Part shown: positions 47,724 through 56,839 of the stretch, in pieces
Layout: every line of letters starts with the position of its first letter
How positions within the stretch are numbered: position 1 is the stretch's first letter
Source: JALORV01 sp963780715
GTDB lineage: Bacteria > Pseudomonadota > Gammaproteobacteria > Burkholderiales > Burkholderiaceae_F
NCBI GenBank assembly: GCA_963780715.1
Contig: CAWADK010000020.1
Location: 62,001 to 126,000 of the forward strand
Length of the DNA: 64,000 nucleotides
Direction of reading: 5' to 3'
The notes under the pieces: model-generated
The model's database searches: none
Told to the model about the DNA's origin: nothing
What the model saw: only the letters and a program-made list of their open reading frames with translations
Translations under genes and position numbers: made by a program

Positions 47724-49443
47724 TCAGTCCGAAGGCAGCGCAGCCTTGGCGGCGAGGGCGCGATGGCGCGCGAGGTAGGAGGGGGTGCGTGCCTTCGGCA
47801 CCTTGCAGACGAAGTTGTGCCGCGCCACGTGGTAGCTCGAGTCAAAGCCGAAGAAGTTGAGTTTCATCCGCTCGAGTTCCTCGGCACGGTACGCGGAGAG
47901 CGGCTTGTGCGCCTCATCGGCATCGCGCGTCCTGCGCTTTGCCGCCAGCTTCTCTTCAACATTCTCGCGCGCCAGCGACCGGGCCTCATCGATGGCCTGT
48001 GCCAGGAAGTCGGGCGGCGAGCTTCCGAAGTGGTCATCGATCAATCCACGTTGCAGCGCCTCGCGCGTGCCCATCGGCAGTCGCCCTTCGGTGATCGCAC
48101 GCGCGCCGTCTGGGCCGACCCGCTTCGGGAGCAGGTAGGTCCAGTATTCGGAGCCGTACAGGTTGCCCATCCCCTTGTAGTGAGGGTTGAGCACGACGCC
48201 GCTGCGCGCCAGCACGCGGTCGGCCGCGAGCGCGATGAAGACGCCACCCGCACCGGCATTGCCCTGCAGCGCCGCGACGGTCAGGTGCGTCGCCGTGGTC
48301 AGCAGTGCCAGCACGAAGTCGTCGATGGCGTTGATGTTGCGCCAGGACTCTTCGGCAGGCTGGCTGGACGCCTCGATGACATTCAAATGGATGCCGTTGG
48401 ACCAGAAGTCCGGTCCACCGGCCAGCACGATGACTCTCGTCGGACGTCGCGTGGCCTCGCGGTAGGCCGCGGTCAGGCGCTCGCACTGCGCGGTGGACAT
48501 CGCCCCGTTGTAAAAGGGGAAGTGCAGGACGCCGACGTCCTCGTGCTCCTCGTAGTAGATCTCGCGCCAGGTCCGAGCGGCATGTGGCGCATCGACGGCC
48601 AGTCGCTCGGTGGGTACAGCCCGCAGCCGTTCGCCCAGCACCATCACGGCCGGAAGCTTGAACGGCCGTGTCGGGTCCTGCGAGTCCTTCAGGTGCGTGA
48701 TCCAGACCGCGCCGTCACGCGTGGCCCGGCAGATCGCCCCATCTCGCTGGGCGATGATCTCGCCGGCAGCGCCGCGCAGGCTCTCTTCGGGATGGGCGTC
48801 GTAGCAATGCACCGCGCAGACCAAGGACTTCGTCGGCGACGCCAGGCGTGCCGTCGGCGGCGCGGAGCTTGCGCAGGATGAGGTCAGTCGAGTCGTGTCG
48901 CCAGTCGATCGCACGTGCGGCCTGGCGCATCGGCGGTCGCAGCGTGCCGCGCGCATCGGCCAGGTTCCTAGGCGGAGTGGGCTTCTCACCGCACTCGATG
49001 CGCGCGAGGGCAGTGTGCACCGCTGCCACCGCGGCCTCGGTGACTTCGTTGCGGTAGAGGCTTCCCTTGCTGGCTTCGCGCATGTCGAACTCGAGGCTCG
49101 CCCAGACGTCGCCCGCGTCCATCTCGGCATTCGCCTGCAGGACCGTCACGCCCCAGCGGGGCGGGTGCTCCTGCACGGCCCAGTCGAGCGCCGAGGGGCC
49201 GCGGTCGCCGACGATGCCCGGATGCACGACGAGGCAACGCACCGCGCGCCACACCGACTCGGGGATGGCGCGCTTCAGGAACGGAGCGATGACCACGTCG
49301 GGCGACCAGCGCCGCACGGCGTCGTTCGTCACGGCGTCGTTGACGTCGAGTTCGAGCGAGACCTCGTGACCCCGGTCTGCGAGCTCGATCCAGAGTCGCT
49401 GAGTGAGGCTGTTGAAGGAATGCGCCAGCAGCAGGATGCGCAC
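47724..49443 (-). pseudogene. hypX: HypX/HoxX hydrogenase maturation factor, split by one frameshift
   Basis: GTG start 49443, restored length about 572 aa. The N-terminal half resembles formyl-THF transformylases/hydrolases (LLLAHSFNSLTQRLWIELADRGHEVSLELD, VVHPGIVGDRGPSALDWAVQ). The C-terminal half is an enoyl-CoA hydratase/crotonase fold (LAGGPDFWSNGIHLNVIEAS, QGNAGAGGVFIALAADRVLAR). HypX makes CO for the NiFe active site from formyl groups under aerobic conditions. One surplus base at 48812-48813 separates ADEVLGLR from VHCYDAHPEESLRG. It follows hypE by 11 nt as the last gene of the hydrogenase transcript. Confidence 0.9.
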
Positions 49444-49454
49444 AGGCGTGCCTG

Positions 49455-50504
49455 TCAGCAGATGCGCGGCAGCTGTTCGCCTGTTAACCAGTCGACGACG
49501 CGCCTGCCGCCGAAGCTGGTCTCCATCTGCACGAAGCAGTGCGTGTCGGCGACGACCTCACCGATGATCGCAGTGTCCGCGCCCTGAGGGTGGGCGCGCA
49601 TCGTATCGAGCAGGCGAGGGGCATCTTCCGGCGGGCAGATGGCGATGAGCTTCCCCTCGTTGGCGACGTAGAGCGGATCGAGCCCGAGGAATTCGCACGC
49701 CGCGCTGACTTCGGCGCGCACCGGGATCCTCGCCTCATGAATCAGCATGCCGACCCCGGACTGCCGCGCGAATTCGTTTAGCGTGGTGCCAAGCCCGCCG
49801 CGCGTGGGGTCGCGCAGGCAGCGGATCGTCGGCACCGAGGTGACCATTGATGCCACCAGGCCATGCAGCGCTGCCGTGTCCGAGCGGATCGTCGTTTCGA
49901 AAGTCAGGTTTTCGCGCAGCGACATGATCGCGACGCCGTGGTCCCCGATAGTGCCCGACACCAGCACGGCGTCACCGGGCCGCGCGCGGTTACCCGAGAT
50001 CTCGACGCCTGGCGGCACGACACCGATGCCCGTTGTGGTGATGAATACGCCGTCGCCCTTGCCTTTCTCGACGACCTTGGTGTCGCCTGTGACGATCGGA
50101 ACCCTGGCATCGCGCGCGGCGGCCGCCATCGACTCGACGATGCGCTTCAGGTTTGCGAGCGGGAATCCTTCTTCCAGGATAAAGCCGGCGGCGAGGTAAA
50201 GCGGCCGCGCGCCCGACATGGCCACGTCGTTGATCGTCCCGTGCACCGCGAGGCAGCCGATGTCACCGCCCGGAAACTCGAGCGGCGATACAACGTGGCT
50301 GTCCGTGGCCATGACCATGCGGCCGCCGGGCACGACGAAGAGGGCGTTGTCGTTGCCCTGCGCCAGCCACTCGTTGGCGAAGGCGCGCGCGAACAGCTCC
50401 TCGATCAGCTGCGCCATGGCGCGCCCGCCTCCCCCGTGCGTCATGTCCACCCGGCCGTTCTTGAAGTCGACCGGGCGGATGTAATCGCTGCGGACTTTCG
50501 TCAT
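49455..50504 (-). CDS. hypE: Hydrogenase maturation protein HypE (carbamoyl dehydratase)
   Basis: 349 aa from ATG 50504. DMTHGGGGRAMAQLIEELFARAF and the ATP-binding GTINDVAMSGARPLYLAAGFILEEGF region place it in the PurM/SelD fold. The C-terminal PRIC ends in the Cys that carries the thiocarbamate, then thiocyanate, passed to the Fe of the NiFe site by HypC/HypD. The start is 4 nt inside the end of a 20-codon ORF. Confidence 0.96.
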   Translation of the reverse strand: MTKVRSDYIRPVDFKNGRVDMTHGGGGRAMAQLIEELFARAFANEWLAQGNDNALFVVPGGRMVMATDSHVVSPLEFPGGDIGCLAVHGTINDVAMSGARPLYLAAGFILEEGFPLANLKRIVESMAAAARDARVPIVTGDTKVVEKGKGDGVFITTTGIGVVPPGVEISGNRARPGDAVLVSGTIGDHGVAIMSLRENLTFETTIRSDTAALHGLVASMVTSVPTIRCLRDPTRGGLGTTLNEFARQSGVGMLIHEARIPVRAEVSAACEFLGLDPLYVANEGKLIAICPPEDAPRLLDTMRAHPQGADTAIIGEVVADTHCFVQMETSFGGRRVVDWLTGEQLPRIC

Positions 50505-50563
50505 GGCGTCTTGCTTGCGCGGAGCGCGCGCCGTTTGACCTTGAGATGGCGCGACTTGCTCAT
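50501..50563 (-). CDS. Basic 20-residue micro-ORF between hypD and hypE
   Basis: ATG 50563 overlaps the hypD stop (ATGA) and its own stop overlaps the hypE ATG. The peptide has eight Lys/Arg and one His among 20 residues (begins MSKSRH, ends ASKTP). It exactly fills what would otherwise be a 55-nt gap, so translation can pass from hypD to hypE without ribosomes dissociating. It may be a translational coupler rather than a functional peptide; there is no family resemblance I recognise. Confidence 0.45.
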   Translation of the reverse strand: MSKSRHLKVKRRALRASKTP

Positions 50564-51699
50564 GCCGCACGCACCTCGATGTCCTTGAAGCGGCCGTAGG
50601 AATAGTGCGCCGCGCACGCACCCTCGGAGCTGACCATGCACGAGCCCATCGGGTTCTCGGGCGTGCAGACGGTACCGAAGAGCTTGCAGTCGACCGGCTT
50701 CTTGACGCCACGCAGGATCGCCCCGCATTCGCAGGCCTTGTTGTCTGGCACGGAACGGTACGTGATGCCGAAGCGCCGCTCGGCGTCGAACTCCGCGTAC
50801 TCCGGCTTGATGCGCAGCGCGGAGTAGGGCACCTCGCCAAGGCCACGCCATTCGAAGGTAGAGCGGAGCTCGAACACATCCGCCACCAGGGACTTCGCCT
50901 TCTCGTTGCCTTGCCGCGTCACGGCGCGCGTGAACTCGTTCTCCACCTCAGCCCGGCCGTCATTCAACTGGCGCACGAGCATCAGGATCGCCTGCATGAC
51001 GTCGAGCGGCTCGAACCCGGCGATCACGACCGGCCGCTGGTACTCCTCGGCAAAGTACTCGTAGGGCTGGCTCCCGATGACGGTGCTGACGTGTGCCGGT
51101 CCGATGAAGCCATCGAGCGGGACGATGCCGAGTTCGCGCACCTCGGGCGACTCCAGGATGTGCGTGATCGCGGCCGGGGTTAGCACATGGTTGCAGAACA
51201 CCGAGAAGTTGGTGAGGCCGAGTGCCTTGGCCTGCCGGATGACGATCGCCGTCGGCGGTGTCGTCGTCTCGAAGCCGATGGCGAAGAACACCACCTGCTT
51301 CCCGGGATTCTCCTGGGAGATCCGTATGGCGTCGGCGGCGCTGTAGACCATGCGAATGTCCGCCCCGCGTGCCTTGGCCTTCATCAGCGAAAGTCCGTCC
51401 GAGGCCGGCACGCGCATCGTGTCCGCATAGGTGCAGACGATCGCGCCATGATCGCGCGCCAGGGCGATTGCGTTGTCGATGCGTCCGATCGGCAGCACGC
51501 ATACTGGGCAGCCCGGTCCGTGAATCATCTCGACGTTGGGCGGCAGCAGGTCCTTGATGCCGTAGCGCGAGATCGCGTGCGTATGCCCGCCACAGAACTC
51601 CATCAGGTGATAGCGCCGTTCGGGCTGCGCTTCGGCACGGATACGCGCGGCGATGCCGCGTGCCACGTCACCGTCGCGGAACTCGTCGATGTACTTCAT
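50560..51699 (-). CDS. hypD: Hydrogenase maturation protein HypD
   Basis: 379 aa. HypD assembles Fe(CN)2CO. Conserved MEFCGGHTHAISRYGI, IHGPGCPVCVLPIGRID, CTYADTMRVPAS and ATAIGFETTTPPTA-type segments are present. The C-terminal [4Fe-4S] cysteines follow in KACECGAILRGVKKPVDCKLFGTVCTPENPMGSCMVSSEGACAAHYSY. Overlaps the hypC stop by 4 nt. Confidence 0.97.
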   Translation of the reverse strand: MKYIDEFRDGDVARGIAARIRAEAQPERRYHLMEFCGGHTHAISRYGIKDLLPPNVEMIHGPGCPVCVLPIGRIDNAIALARDHGAIVCTYADTMRVPASDGLSLMKAKARGADIRMVYSAADAIRISQENPGKQVVFFAIGFETTTPPTAIVIRQAKALGLTNFSVFCNHVLTPAAITHILESPEVRELGIVPLDGFIGPAHVSTVIGSQPYEYFAEEYQRPVVIAGFEPLDVMQAILMLVRQLNDGRAEVENEFTRAVTRQGNEKAKSLVADVFELRSTFEWRGLGEVPYSALRIKPEYAEFDAERRFGITYRSVPDNKACECGAILRGVKKPVDCKLFGTVCTPENPMGSCMVSSEGACAAHYSYGRFKDIEVRAA

Positions 51700-51929
51700 G
51701 ACGGCAGTGCTCCGTCCAGACCGGCCTCGGAAAACAGCTCCAGCGTCCGCTCCGCCTCGACCGGGTCGAGTTTCTGCAGCGCGTAGCCGACGTGGACGAT
51801 GACGTAGTCGCCGGGCTGGGTGTCCTGCACCAGTTCCAGCGAGATCCGCTTGCGGACGCCGCCGACATCGATCAGGCCCTCAGAGTCGGGCAGTAGCTCG
51901 ACGATGCGGGCGGGCAGGGCGAGACACAT
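51696..51929 (-). CDS. hypC: Hydrogenase assembly chaperone HypC
   Basis: 77 aa. MCLALPARIVEL has the invariant Cys2 that binds iron during assembly, and DVGGVRKRISLELV plus GDYVIVHVGYALQKLDPVEA are the canonical HypC body. Partner of HypD and of the precursor of the large subunit. Confidence 0.96.
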   Translation of the reverse strand: MCLALPARIVELLPDSEGLIDVGGVRKRISLELVQDTQPGDYVIVHVGYALQKLDPVEAERTLELFSEAGLDGALPS

Positions 51930-51941
51930 GGGTGCTACCTC

Positions 51942-54281
51942 TCAGTGAGCTGCCGGTGCGGCGGCCATGGATTGCGCGAACCACGCCTGTCCCAGGCTGA
52001 CGCCGCCGTCATTGGGGGGCGCCTGTATTGCTTCGGCCACTGTGAAGCCTTCCTGCCGCAGCCGCCGGCGCAGGCCGCTGGACAGGTTGTCATTCATGAA
52101 GCAGCCACCGCCGAACACGACAGTGCCAAGGCCCTGCGCGCGTGCGTGTGTCGTGCACCAGTCCGTCAGGGCCTCGACAAGCGTGGCGTGGAACAGCGCG
52201 GCGCCGCGCCCGGTGTCGGTCTCGTCGATCAGCGCGGCGGCCAGCGGCAGCAGATCGAGGTTGCCGTCGTGGATTTCGTATCCGCCCGCAAAGGGGGCGA
52301 CGGCGCCATGGCGCGCCGCCAATCCTTCCAGCAGCATCGGGGCCTGGCCTTCGAAGCTCTGCTGTGCGCGTACGCCGAGGAGTCCGGCAGCGGCATCGAA
52401 CCAGCGGCCCATGCTGCTGGTGGCGGGGCAGTGAAGATTCTGCTGCAGCATCTGCCGGACGGTGGACGCTGCCGGCGTGTCGAAGCGCAGCGGAATCTCG
52501 TCGGCGCGTCCGAGCGCGTGCAGCACCGCGGCGGCCAAGCGCCACGGCTCGCGCGCCGCGCGATCGCCTCCTGGCAGCTGGAGTTCACGTAGATGCGCAA
52601 CGCGCTGGAACCCGGCCTCGTCGACGCGCAGCAGTTCTCCGCCCCAGGCGGCGCCGTCCGTGCCGAGGCCCACACCGTCGAGCGCGACGCCAAGAACCGG
52701 GCCACGGATCTGATGCTCGGCCATGACGGCGGCGATGTGCGCCGCGTGATGCTGGATGGCGACGGCCGTTACCCCGCGCGAGCGGGCCCACTGCGCTGCA
52801 TAGCGCGAGCTGTAGAAGTCAGGGTGGAGATCGTGCGCGACGGACTGCGGCTCGATTTCGAGCACGGCGCACAGGTGCTCGACGGCTTCGTCGAGCGAGT
52901 GACAGGTCGGCGCATTGTCGAGGGAGCCGATGTGCTGCGAGAGGAACGCCTCGTCGCCGCGCGTCACGCAGATCGTGTTCTTGAGGAATGCGCCGACGGC
53001 CAGCACGGGCGGACCGCTCCGCGCCAGCCGGATCGGCGCCGGCGTGTAGCCGCGCGCTCGCCGTACAAAGGCCGGCGCCGGGCGCGCGGTCGCCGTGCGC
53101 GCATCGCGAACAACACTGTCGTCGCAACGCACGAGAACGTCGCGATCGTGCACGAGCAGCGCGTCGGCAATTCCGCCCAAACGCCGAACCGCCTCCTCGT
53201 TGCCGGTGACGAGCGGCTCACCGCCGGGGTTGGCGCTCGTCATCACCAAAGCGAGCGGCTGCGGTCTGGCGAGCCAGTCGGTACCGCTCGGACGGCCGGC
53301 CGCCTCATGGAAGAGCAGCACGTGCAAGGGCGTCGACGGCAGCATGAGGCCGATCGTCGTCATGCCTGGGGCGATGCCGGCGAGGGTGGTCGCCGACTCG
53401 GCGCGCTGCGACAGCAGCACGATGGGTCGTTCGGCCGACTCGAGCAGTTCTCGCTCGGCCGCGCCGATGCGGGCGAAGTTCGCCGCGCTGGCGCTGTTGG
53501 CGACCATCACCGCGAAGGGCTTCTCTTCGCGCGCTTTGCGCTCGCGCAGCTGGGCGACCGCGACCGGATTGCGGGCGTCACAGGCGAGCTGAAAGCCGCC
53601 CAGTCCCTTGATGGCGACGATCTGGCCGGCGAGCAGGCACGCGAGGGCGTCGGCGACCGGATCCGCGCTGCCAAGGTCGTGCCCGTCGGCGCCCCAGAGT
53701 GCGAGGCGAGGACCGCACACCGGGCACGCATTCGGCTGCGCGTGAAAGCGGCGATCTTCGGGATCGTCGTACTCGCGCCGGCAAGCCGGGCACTGGGCAA
53801 AGCGCGCCATGCTCGTGTTCGGCCGATCGTAGGGCAGCGCCGCGGTAATCGTGTAGCGCGGGCCGCAGTTGGTGCAATTGGTGAAGGCATATCGCCAGCG
53901 GCGATCGGCCGGGTTCAGCATCTCGGCGATACAGTCGGGGCAGGGTGCCGCATCGGGCGTGACGCCGGTGGCGACAGGGCCTGCACCGCTGGCATCGATG
54001 ACGAAGCGCGATTCCTCGGGTTGAGGCTCCGCCGCGCGCGACTCGACTGCGTCGATGCGCGCGAGCCGCGGTGCTTCACGCTCGAGTCGCCGCATGAACA
54101 CGTCGAGTTGCTTCGCTTCGCCCTGCACCTCGATCTGCACGCCCATTCCGTCGTTCAGCACGCGGCCGGACAGTGCGAGGTCCTGCGCGAGTCGATAGAC
54201 GAACGGACGGAATCCCACGCCCTGGACCTGGCCGCGCACACGCAGTGCGAGGCGCGTCAGCAGTGGGGCGGCGCAGTCCAT
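51942..54281 (-). CDS. hypF: Carbamoyltransferase HypF
   Basis: 779 aa, typical length. An acylphosphatase domain (residues ~10-95, RVRGQVQGVGFRPFVYRLA) is followed by two zinc-finger repeats, with CPDC...CTNCGPR and CPAC...CPVCGPR. A YrdC-like domain carries AIKGLGGFQLACDA, and the C-terminal Kae1-like domain has VAIQHHAAHIAAVMAEH and FGGGCFMNDN. HypF makes the cyanide precursor from carbamoyl phosphate, passing it to HypE. Only a 12-nt gap to hypC. Confidence 0.97.
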   Translation of the reverse strand: MDCAAPLLTRLALRVRGQVQGVGFRPFVYRLAQDLALSGRVLNDGMGVQIEVQGEAKQLDVFMRRLEREAPRLARIDAVESRAAEPQPEESRFVIDASGAGPVATGVTPDAAPCPDCIAEMLNPADRRWRYAFTNCTNCGPRYTITAALPYDRPNTSMARFAQCPACRREYDDPEDRRFHAQPNACPVCGPRLALWGADGHDLGSADPVADALACLLAGQIVAIKGLGGFQLACDARNPVAVAQLRERKAREEKPFAVMVANSASAANFARIGAAERELLESAERPIVLLSQRAESATTLAGIAPGMTTIGLMLPSTPLHVLLFHEAAGRPSGTDWLARPQPLALVMTSANPGGEPLVTGNEEAVRRLGGIADALLVHDRDVLVRCDDSVVRDARTATARPAPAFVRRARGYTPAPIRLARSGPPVLAVGAFLKNTICVTRGDEAFLSQHIGSLDNAPTCHSLDEAVEHLCAVLEIEPQSVAHDLHPDFYSSRYAAQWARSRGVTAVAIQHHAAHIAAVMAEHQIRGPVLGVALDGVGLGTDGAAWGGELLRVDEAGFQRVAHLRELQLPGGDRAAREPWRLAAAVLHALGRADEIPLRFDTPAASTVRQMLQQNLHCPATSSMGRWFDAAAGLLGVRAQQSFEGQAPMLLEGLAARHGAVAPFAGGYEIHDGNLDLLPLAAALIDETDTGRGAALFHATLVEALTDWCTTHARAQGLGTVVFGGGCFMNDNLSSGLRRRLRQEGFTVAEAIQAPPNDGGVSLGQAWFAQSMAAAPAAH

Positions 54282-54290
54282 CGGTGTGTT

Positions 54291-55403
54291 CTAGGTTCGT
54301 TCGCCGAGCCGGGCCTCGAGCTCGGACACGCGGCGCTTGAGCGAGGCGACCTGCTGGTCGCGCGCGTGCCGCGCTGTCACGGCGTGCAGGCGAACCCAGT
54401 TGACCCAGAGGTCCATGCCGTCACCCTTGGTCGCGGAGACCTGCATCACCTCGATCTCCGGGTTGATGCGGCGCGCGTATTCGATGCAGCGGGCGACGTC
54501 GAAGGAAACATAGGGCAGCAGATCCACCTTGTTCAGCAGCATGAGGGAGGCCGCGCGGAACATGTCCGGGTACTTCAGCGGCTTGTCCTCGCCCTCGGTG
54601 ACAGAGAGCACGACGACCTTGTGCGCTTCGCCGAGGTCGAAGGCAGCCGGGCATACCAGGTTGCCGACGTTCTCGATGAACAGCACCGAGTTTTCTTCGG
54701 GTTGCAGGCGCTCGAGCGCGCGCTCGACCATGCTGGCATCGAGGTGACAGCCCTTGCCGGTGTTGATCTGCAGCGCCTTTGCCCCCGTGGCACGGATCCG
54801 ATCAGCGTCGTTCGTTGTCTGCTGGTCGCCTTCGATGACTGTGACGGGCGTCGTCGGCTGCAGGCGCTGGATCGTTTCCGTCAGCAGCGTCGTCTTGCCG
54901 GAGCCCGGGCTCGACACCAGGTTGACCGCGAAGATGCCCCGCTCGGCCAGGAACTCGCGGTTGAAGCGCGCGTGCCGGTCGTTCTTGGAAAGAATGTCCT
55001 GCTCGATCTGCACCATCTTGGCCTGGCTAAGGCCGGGCGCGTGCGAGTGCGCCGGGCCTTCGCCGTAGTGCAGGTCGGTGGCGCCGTCATGGGCGTGCGC
55101 GTGGCGCACCACGCTGCCGTCGGGCATCACATGCACGTGCTCATGCTCGTGTCGATGCGGCGCGCCGCCCTCGTGCACGTGGCCATGATGATGGAAGTGA
55201 TCATGCTCGCCGCCATGGTCGTCGGCGGCTTCGTGCTCGTGCGCGTGCCGATGTCCGTGATCATGTCCATGCTCGTGCGCATGCTCCGCCTCGTGGGCAT
55301 GGGCATGACGGTGGACTGTCCCGTCCGCATGCACGTGCTCGTGCTCGTGGCCGTCGCCTTCGATCTTCGTTTCGCCGCTGCCGCAACCGCAGGTTGTGCA
55401 CAT
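54291..55403 (-). CDS. hypB: Hydrogenase nickel-incorporation GTPase HypB with a very His-rich N-terminus
   Basis: 370 aa. MCTTCGCG gives the CxxCGC nickel motif at the N-terminus. Residues ~17-130 hold about 36 histidines in E/H and A/H repeats, a nickel-storage region larger than in most HypB. The C-terminal GTPase has P-loop SSPGSGKTTLL, NTGKGCHLDASM and LNKVDLLPY. Nickel donor to HypA/large subunit. Gap to hypA 22 nt. Confidence 0.97.
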   Translation of the reverse strand: MCTTCGCGSGETKIEGDGHEHEHVHADGTVHRHAHAHEAEHAHEHGHDHGHRHAHEHEAADDHGGEHDHFHHHGHVHEGGAPHRHEHEHVHVMPDGSVVRHAHAHDGATDLHYGEGPAHSHAPGLSQAKMVQIEQDILSKNDRHARFNREFLAERGIFAVNLVSSPGSGKTTLLTETIQRLQPTTPVTVIEGDQQTTNDADRIRATGAKALQINTGKGCHLDASMVERALERLQPEENSVLFIENVGNLVCPAAFDLGEAHKVVVLSVTEGEDKPLKYPDMFRAASLMLLNKVDLLPYVSFDVARCIEYARRINPEIEVMQVSATKGDGMDLWVNWVRLHAVTARHARDQQVASLKRRVSELEARLGERT

Positions 55404-55425
55404 CTCCGCTCTCCTCGACGCCGCG

Positions 55426-55767
55426 TCAGGCGACCTCGATTTCCTTGACTTTCATCTCTTCGCCCTGCGTTACCTGCAGCTGGTAGCCGCCGCAGAGGGG
55501 GCAGGCCTCGCCCAGCCGCGCGAGCACCACGCTTTCGCCGCAGGGCATGCACCAGGCACGCCCCGGGGTGGCCATCACTTCAAGCCGCGCACCATCGGCC
55601 ACGGTGCCGCGGGTCACCGCGTCGAAGCAGAACCGCAGCGCCTGCTCCTCGACGTGCGACAGCGCACCGATCTCCAGCAGCACCGCGCGCACCTGCGCCG
55701 CCGCATTGGCCCGAGCGGTGTCTTCCACGATCTGCAGGATGCCCTCGGCGAGTGACATTTCATGCAT
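55426..55767 (-). CDS. hypA: Hydrogenase nickel-incorporation protein HypA
   Basis: 113 aa. MHEMSLAEGILQIVEDTAR has the Ni-binding His2/Glu3. The zinc site uses the two CxxC pairs CMPC and CPLC. Overlaps the upstream hupK stop by 8 nt. HypA delivers nickel with HypB to HupL. Confidence 0.95.
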   Translation of the reverse strand: MHEMSLAEGILQIVEDTARANAAAQVRAVLLEIGALSHVEEQALRFCFDAVTRGTVADGARLEVMATPGRAWCMPCGESVVLARLGEACPLCGGYQLQVTQGEEMKVKEIEVA

Positions 55768-56839
55768 CGGCGACCTCGATGGCGCAGGCCACGCAGGGAT
55801 CGAGCGCCTGCACCAGCAGTGCGGCGCGGCGGCGTGCGTCGGCGGCGTCCTCCACCGAACGCCCGACGAGGCCCTGTGTGAGCGCGCCACTCGGGTGGAA
55901 GTTCCACTCGGTGGGAGCGACGATGCGATAGTGGTCCACGCGGCCTTCGCTCACCTGTGCCTGATGCAGGAGCAGTCCCCGCGCGGTTTCTGCGAGGCCG
56001 AGCCCGACGCCCTCCGCGACGGTGTATTGCTGCACGGCCGTGGCCGCTTCGCCCGGGATCAGCCACGTCGCCAGCTCGACAAGCTGTGCGAGGAAACGCG
56101 AACCGACGGTGTTGCCGTGGCGCGCGACAAAGGCGGCGATCAGCGGGTGACCGGCCTGCCGCGCAAGAGGGCCGGTCTCGACCGGATTGCCCAGCCAGTC
56201 GGGCGTCCGGCTGAATCCGGTGTCGGCGCCAGGTGCAGGCACGATGCGGCTCACGTCTTCGGCACTGGCGCTGGGCATTTTTTCGACGTCGCTGTGGCCA
56301 AGGTCCGGCACTTCGTTCTGCAGCTGCTGCAGCAGGCGCGCGGGCAGGGAAGTGCCGGCGGCAATCCAGCGCCCGAGAGCTTCGGTGGTCATTTGCTCCA
56401 GCCAGCCCGAGGCGTCCATTCCGAAGACGCGCTCACGGCTGATCTCGCGGCAGACGTCGAGCTGCAACGCGAACGGTGCCTGGCGGACTCGCGCGACAGC
56501 GGTGACGTCGGGGGGGATTCCGAGCGCCTTTGGCCAGTCGATCAGCAGGCGCGTCAGCAGCTCGACGATCGCTTCCTGCCGCACGTCGCTGCTGCGTTGC
56601 GCGAGCTGTTCGGGATCCATCCCGAGTCCGCGCGCTGCGGCAAGTGCCGAACTGGCGGCGGCGCCCTGGGCGCGTGCGCAGATTGAAAAGAGCAGGGGAA
56701 TGGTGCGCTCCACGTCCTCCACCGGTCGGCCCTGGGTCAGGCGCGCAGGCAGCGGCGTGCGCGTCGACTCGATATCGACCGAGCGTATGCGGTTGGCCTG
56801 GATGCCGAGCCGCACGGTCAGTTCACCTTCCCGAAACAT
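55760..56839 (-). CDS. hupK: Hydrogenase assembly protein HupK (large-subunit-like scaffold)
   Basis: 359 aa. HupK is a hydrogenase large-subunit paralogue used as a scaffold for Fe(CN)2CO. Here the N-terminal L1 site shows SICARAQGAA, keeping one Cys of the CxxC, while the C-terminal DPCVACAIEVADA keeps both cysteines of the L2 motif but ends at once, without the peptide that HupD removes. The rest follows the large-subunit layout. Overlaps hupJ by 17 nt and hypA by 8 nt. Confidence 0.9.
   Translation of the reverse strand: MFREGELTVRLGIQANRIRSVDIESTRTPLPARLTQGRPVEDVERTIPLLFSICARAQGAAASSALAAARGLGMDPEQLAQRSSDVRQEAIVELLTRLLIDWPKALGIPPDVTAVARVRQAPFALQLDVCREISRERVFGMDASGWLEQMTTEALGRWIAAGTSLPARLLQQLQNEVPDLGHSDVEKMPSASAEDVSRIVPAPGADTGFSRTPDWLGNPVETGPLARQAGHPLIAAFVARHGNTVGSRFLAQLVELATWLIPGEAATAVQQYTVAEGVGLGLAETARGLLLHQAQVSEGRVDHYRIVAPTEWNFHPSGALTQGLVGRSVEDAADARRRAALLVQALDPCVACAIEVADA

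Noticed and set aside
52593..55448. 951-codon plus-strand ORF antisense to hypF and hypB
   Set aside because: It is a shadow frame opened by high GC in two intact, well-conserved genes; its protein is low-complexity and it has no ribosome-binding site.
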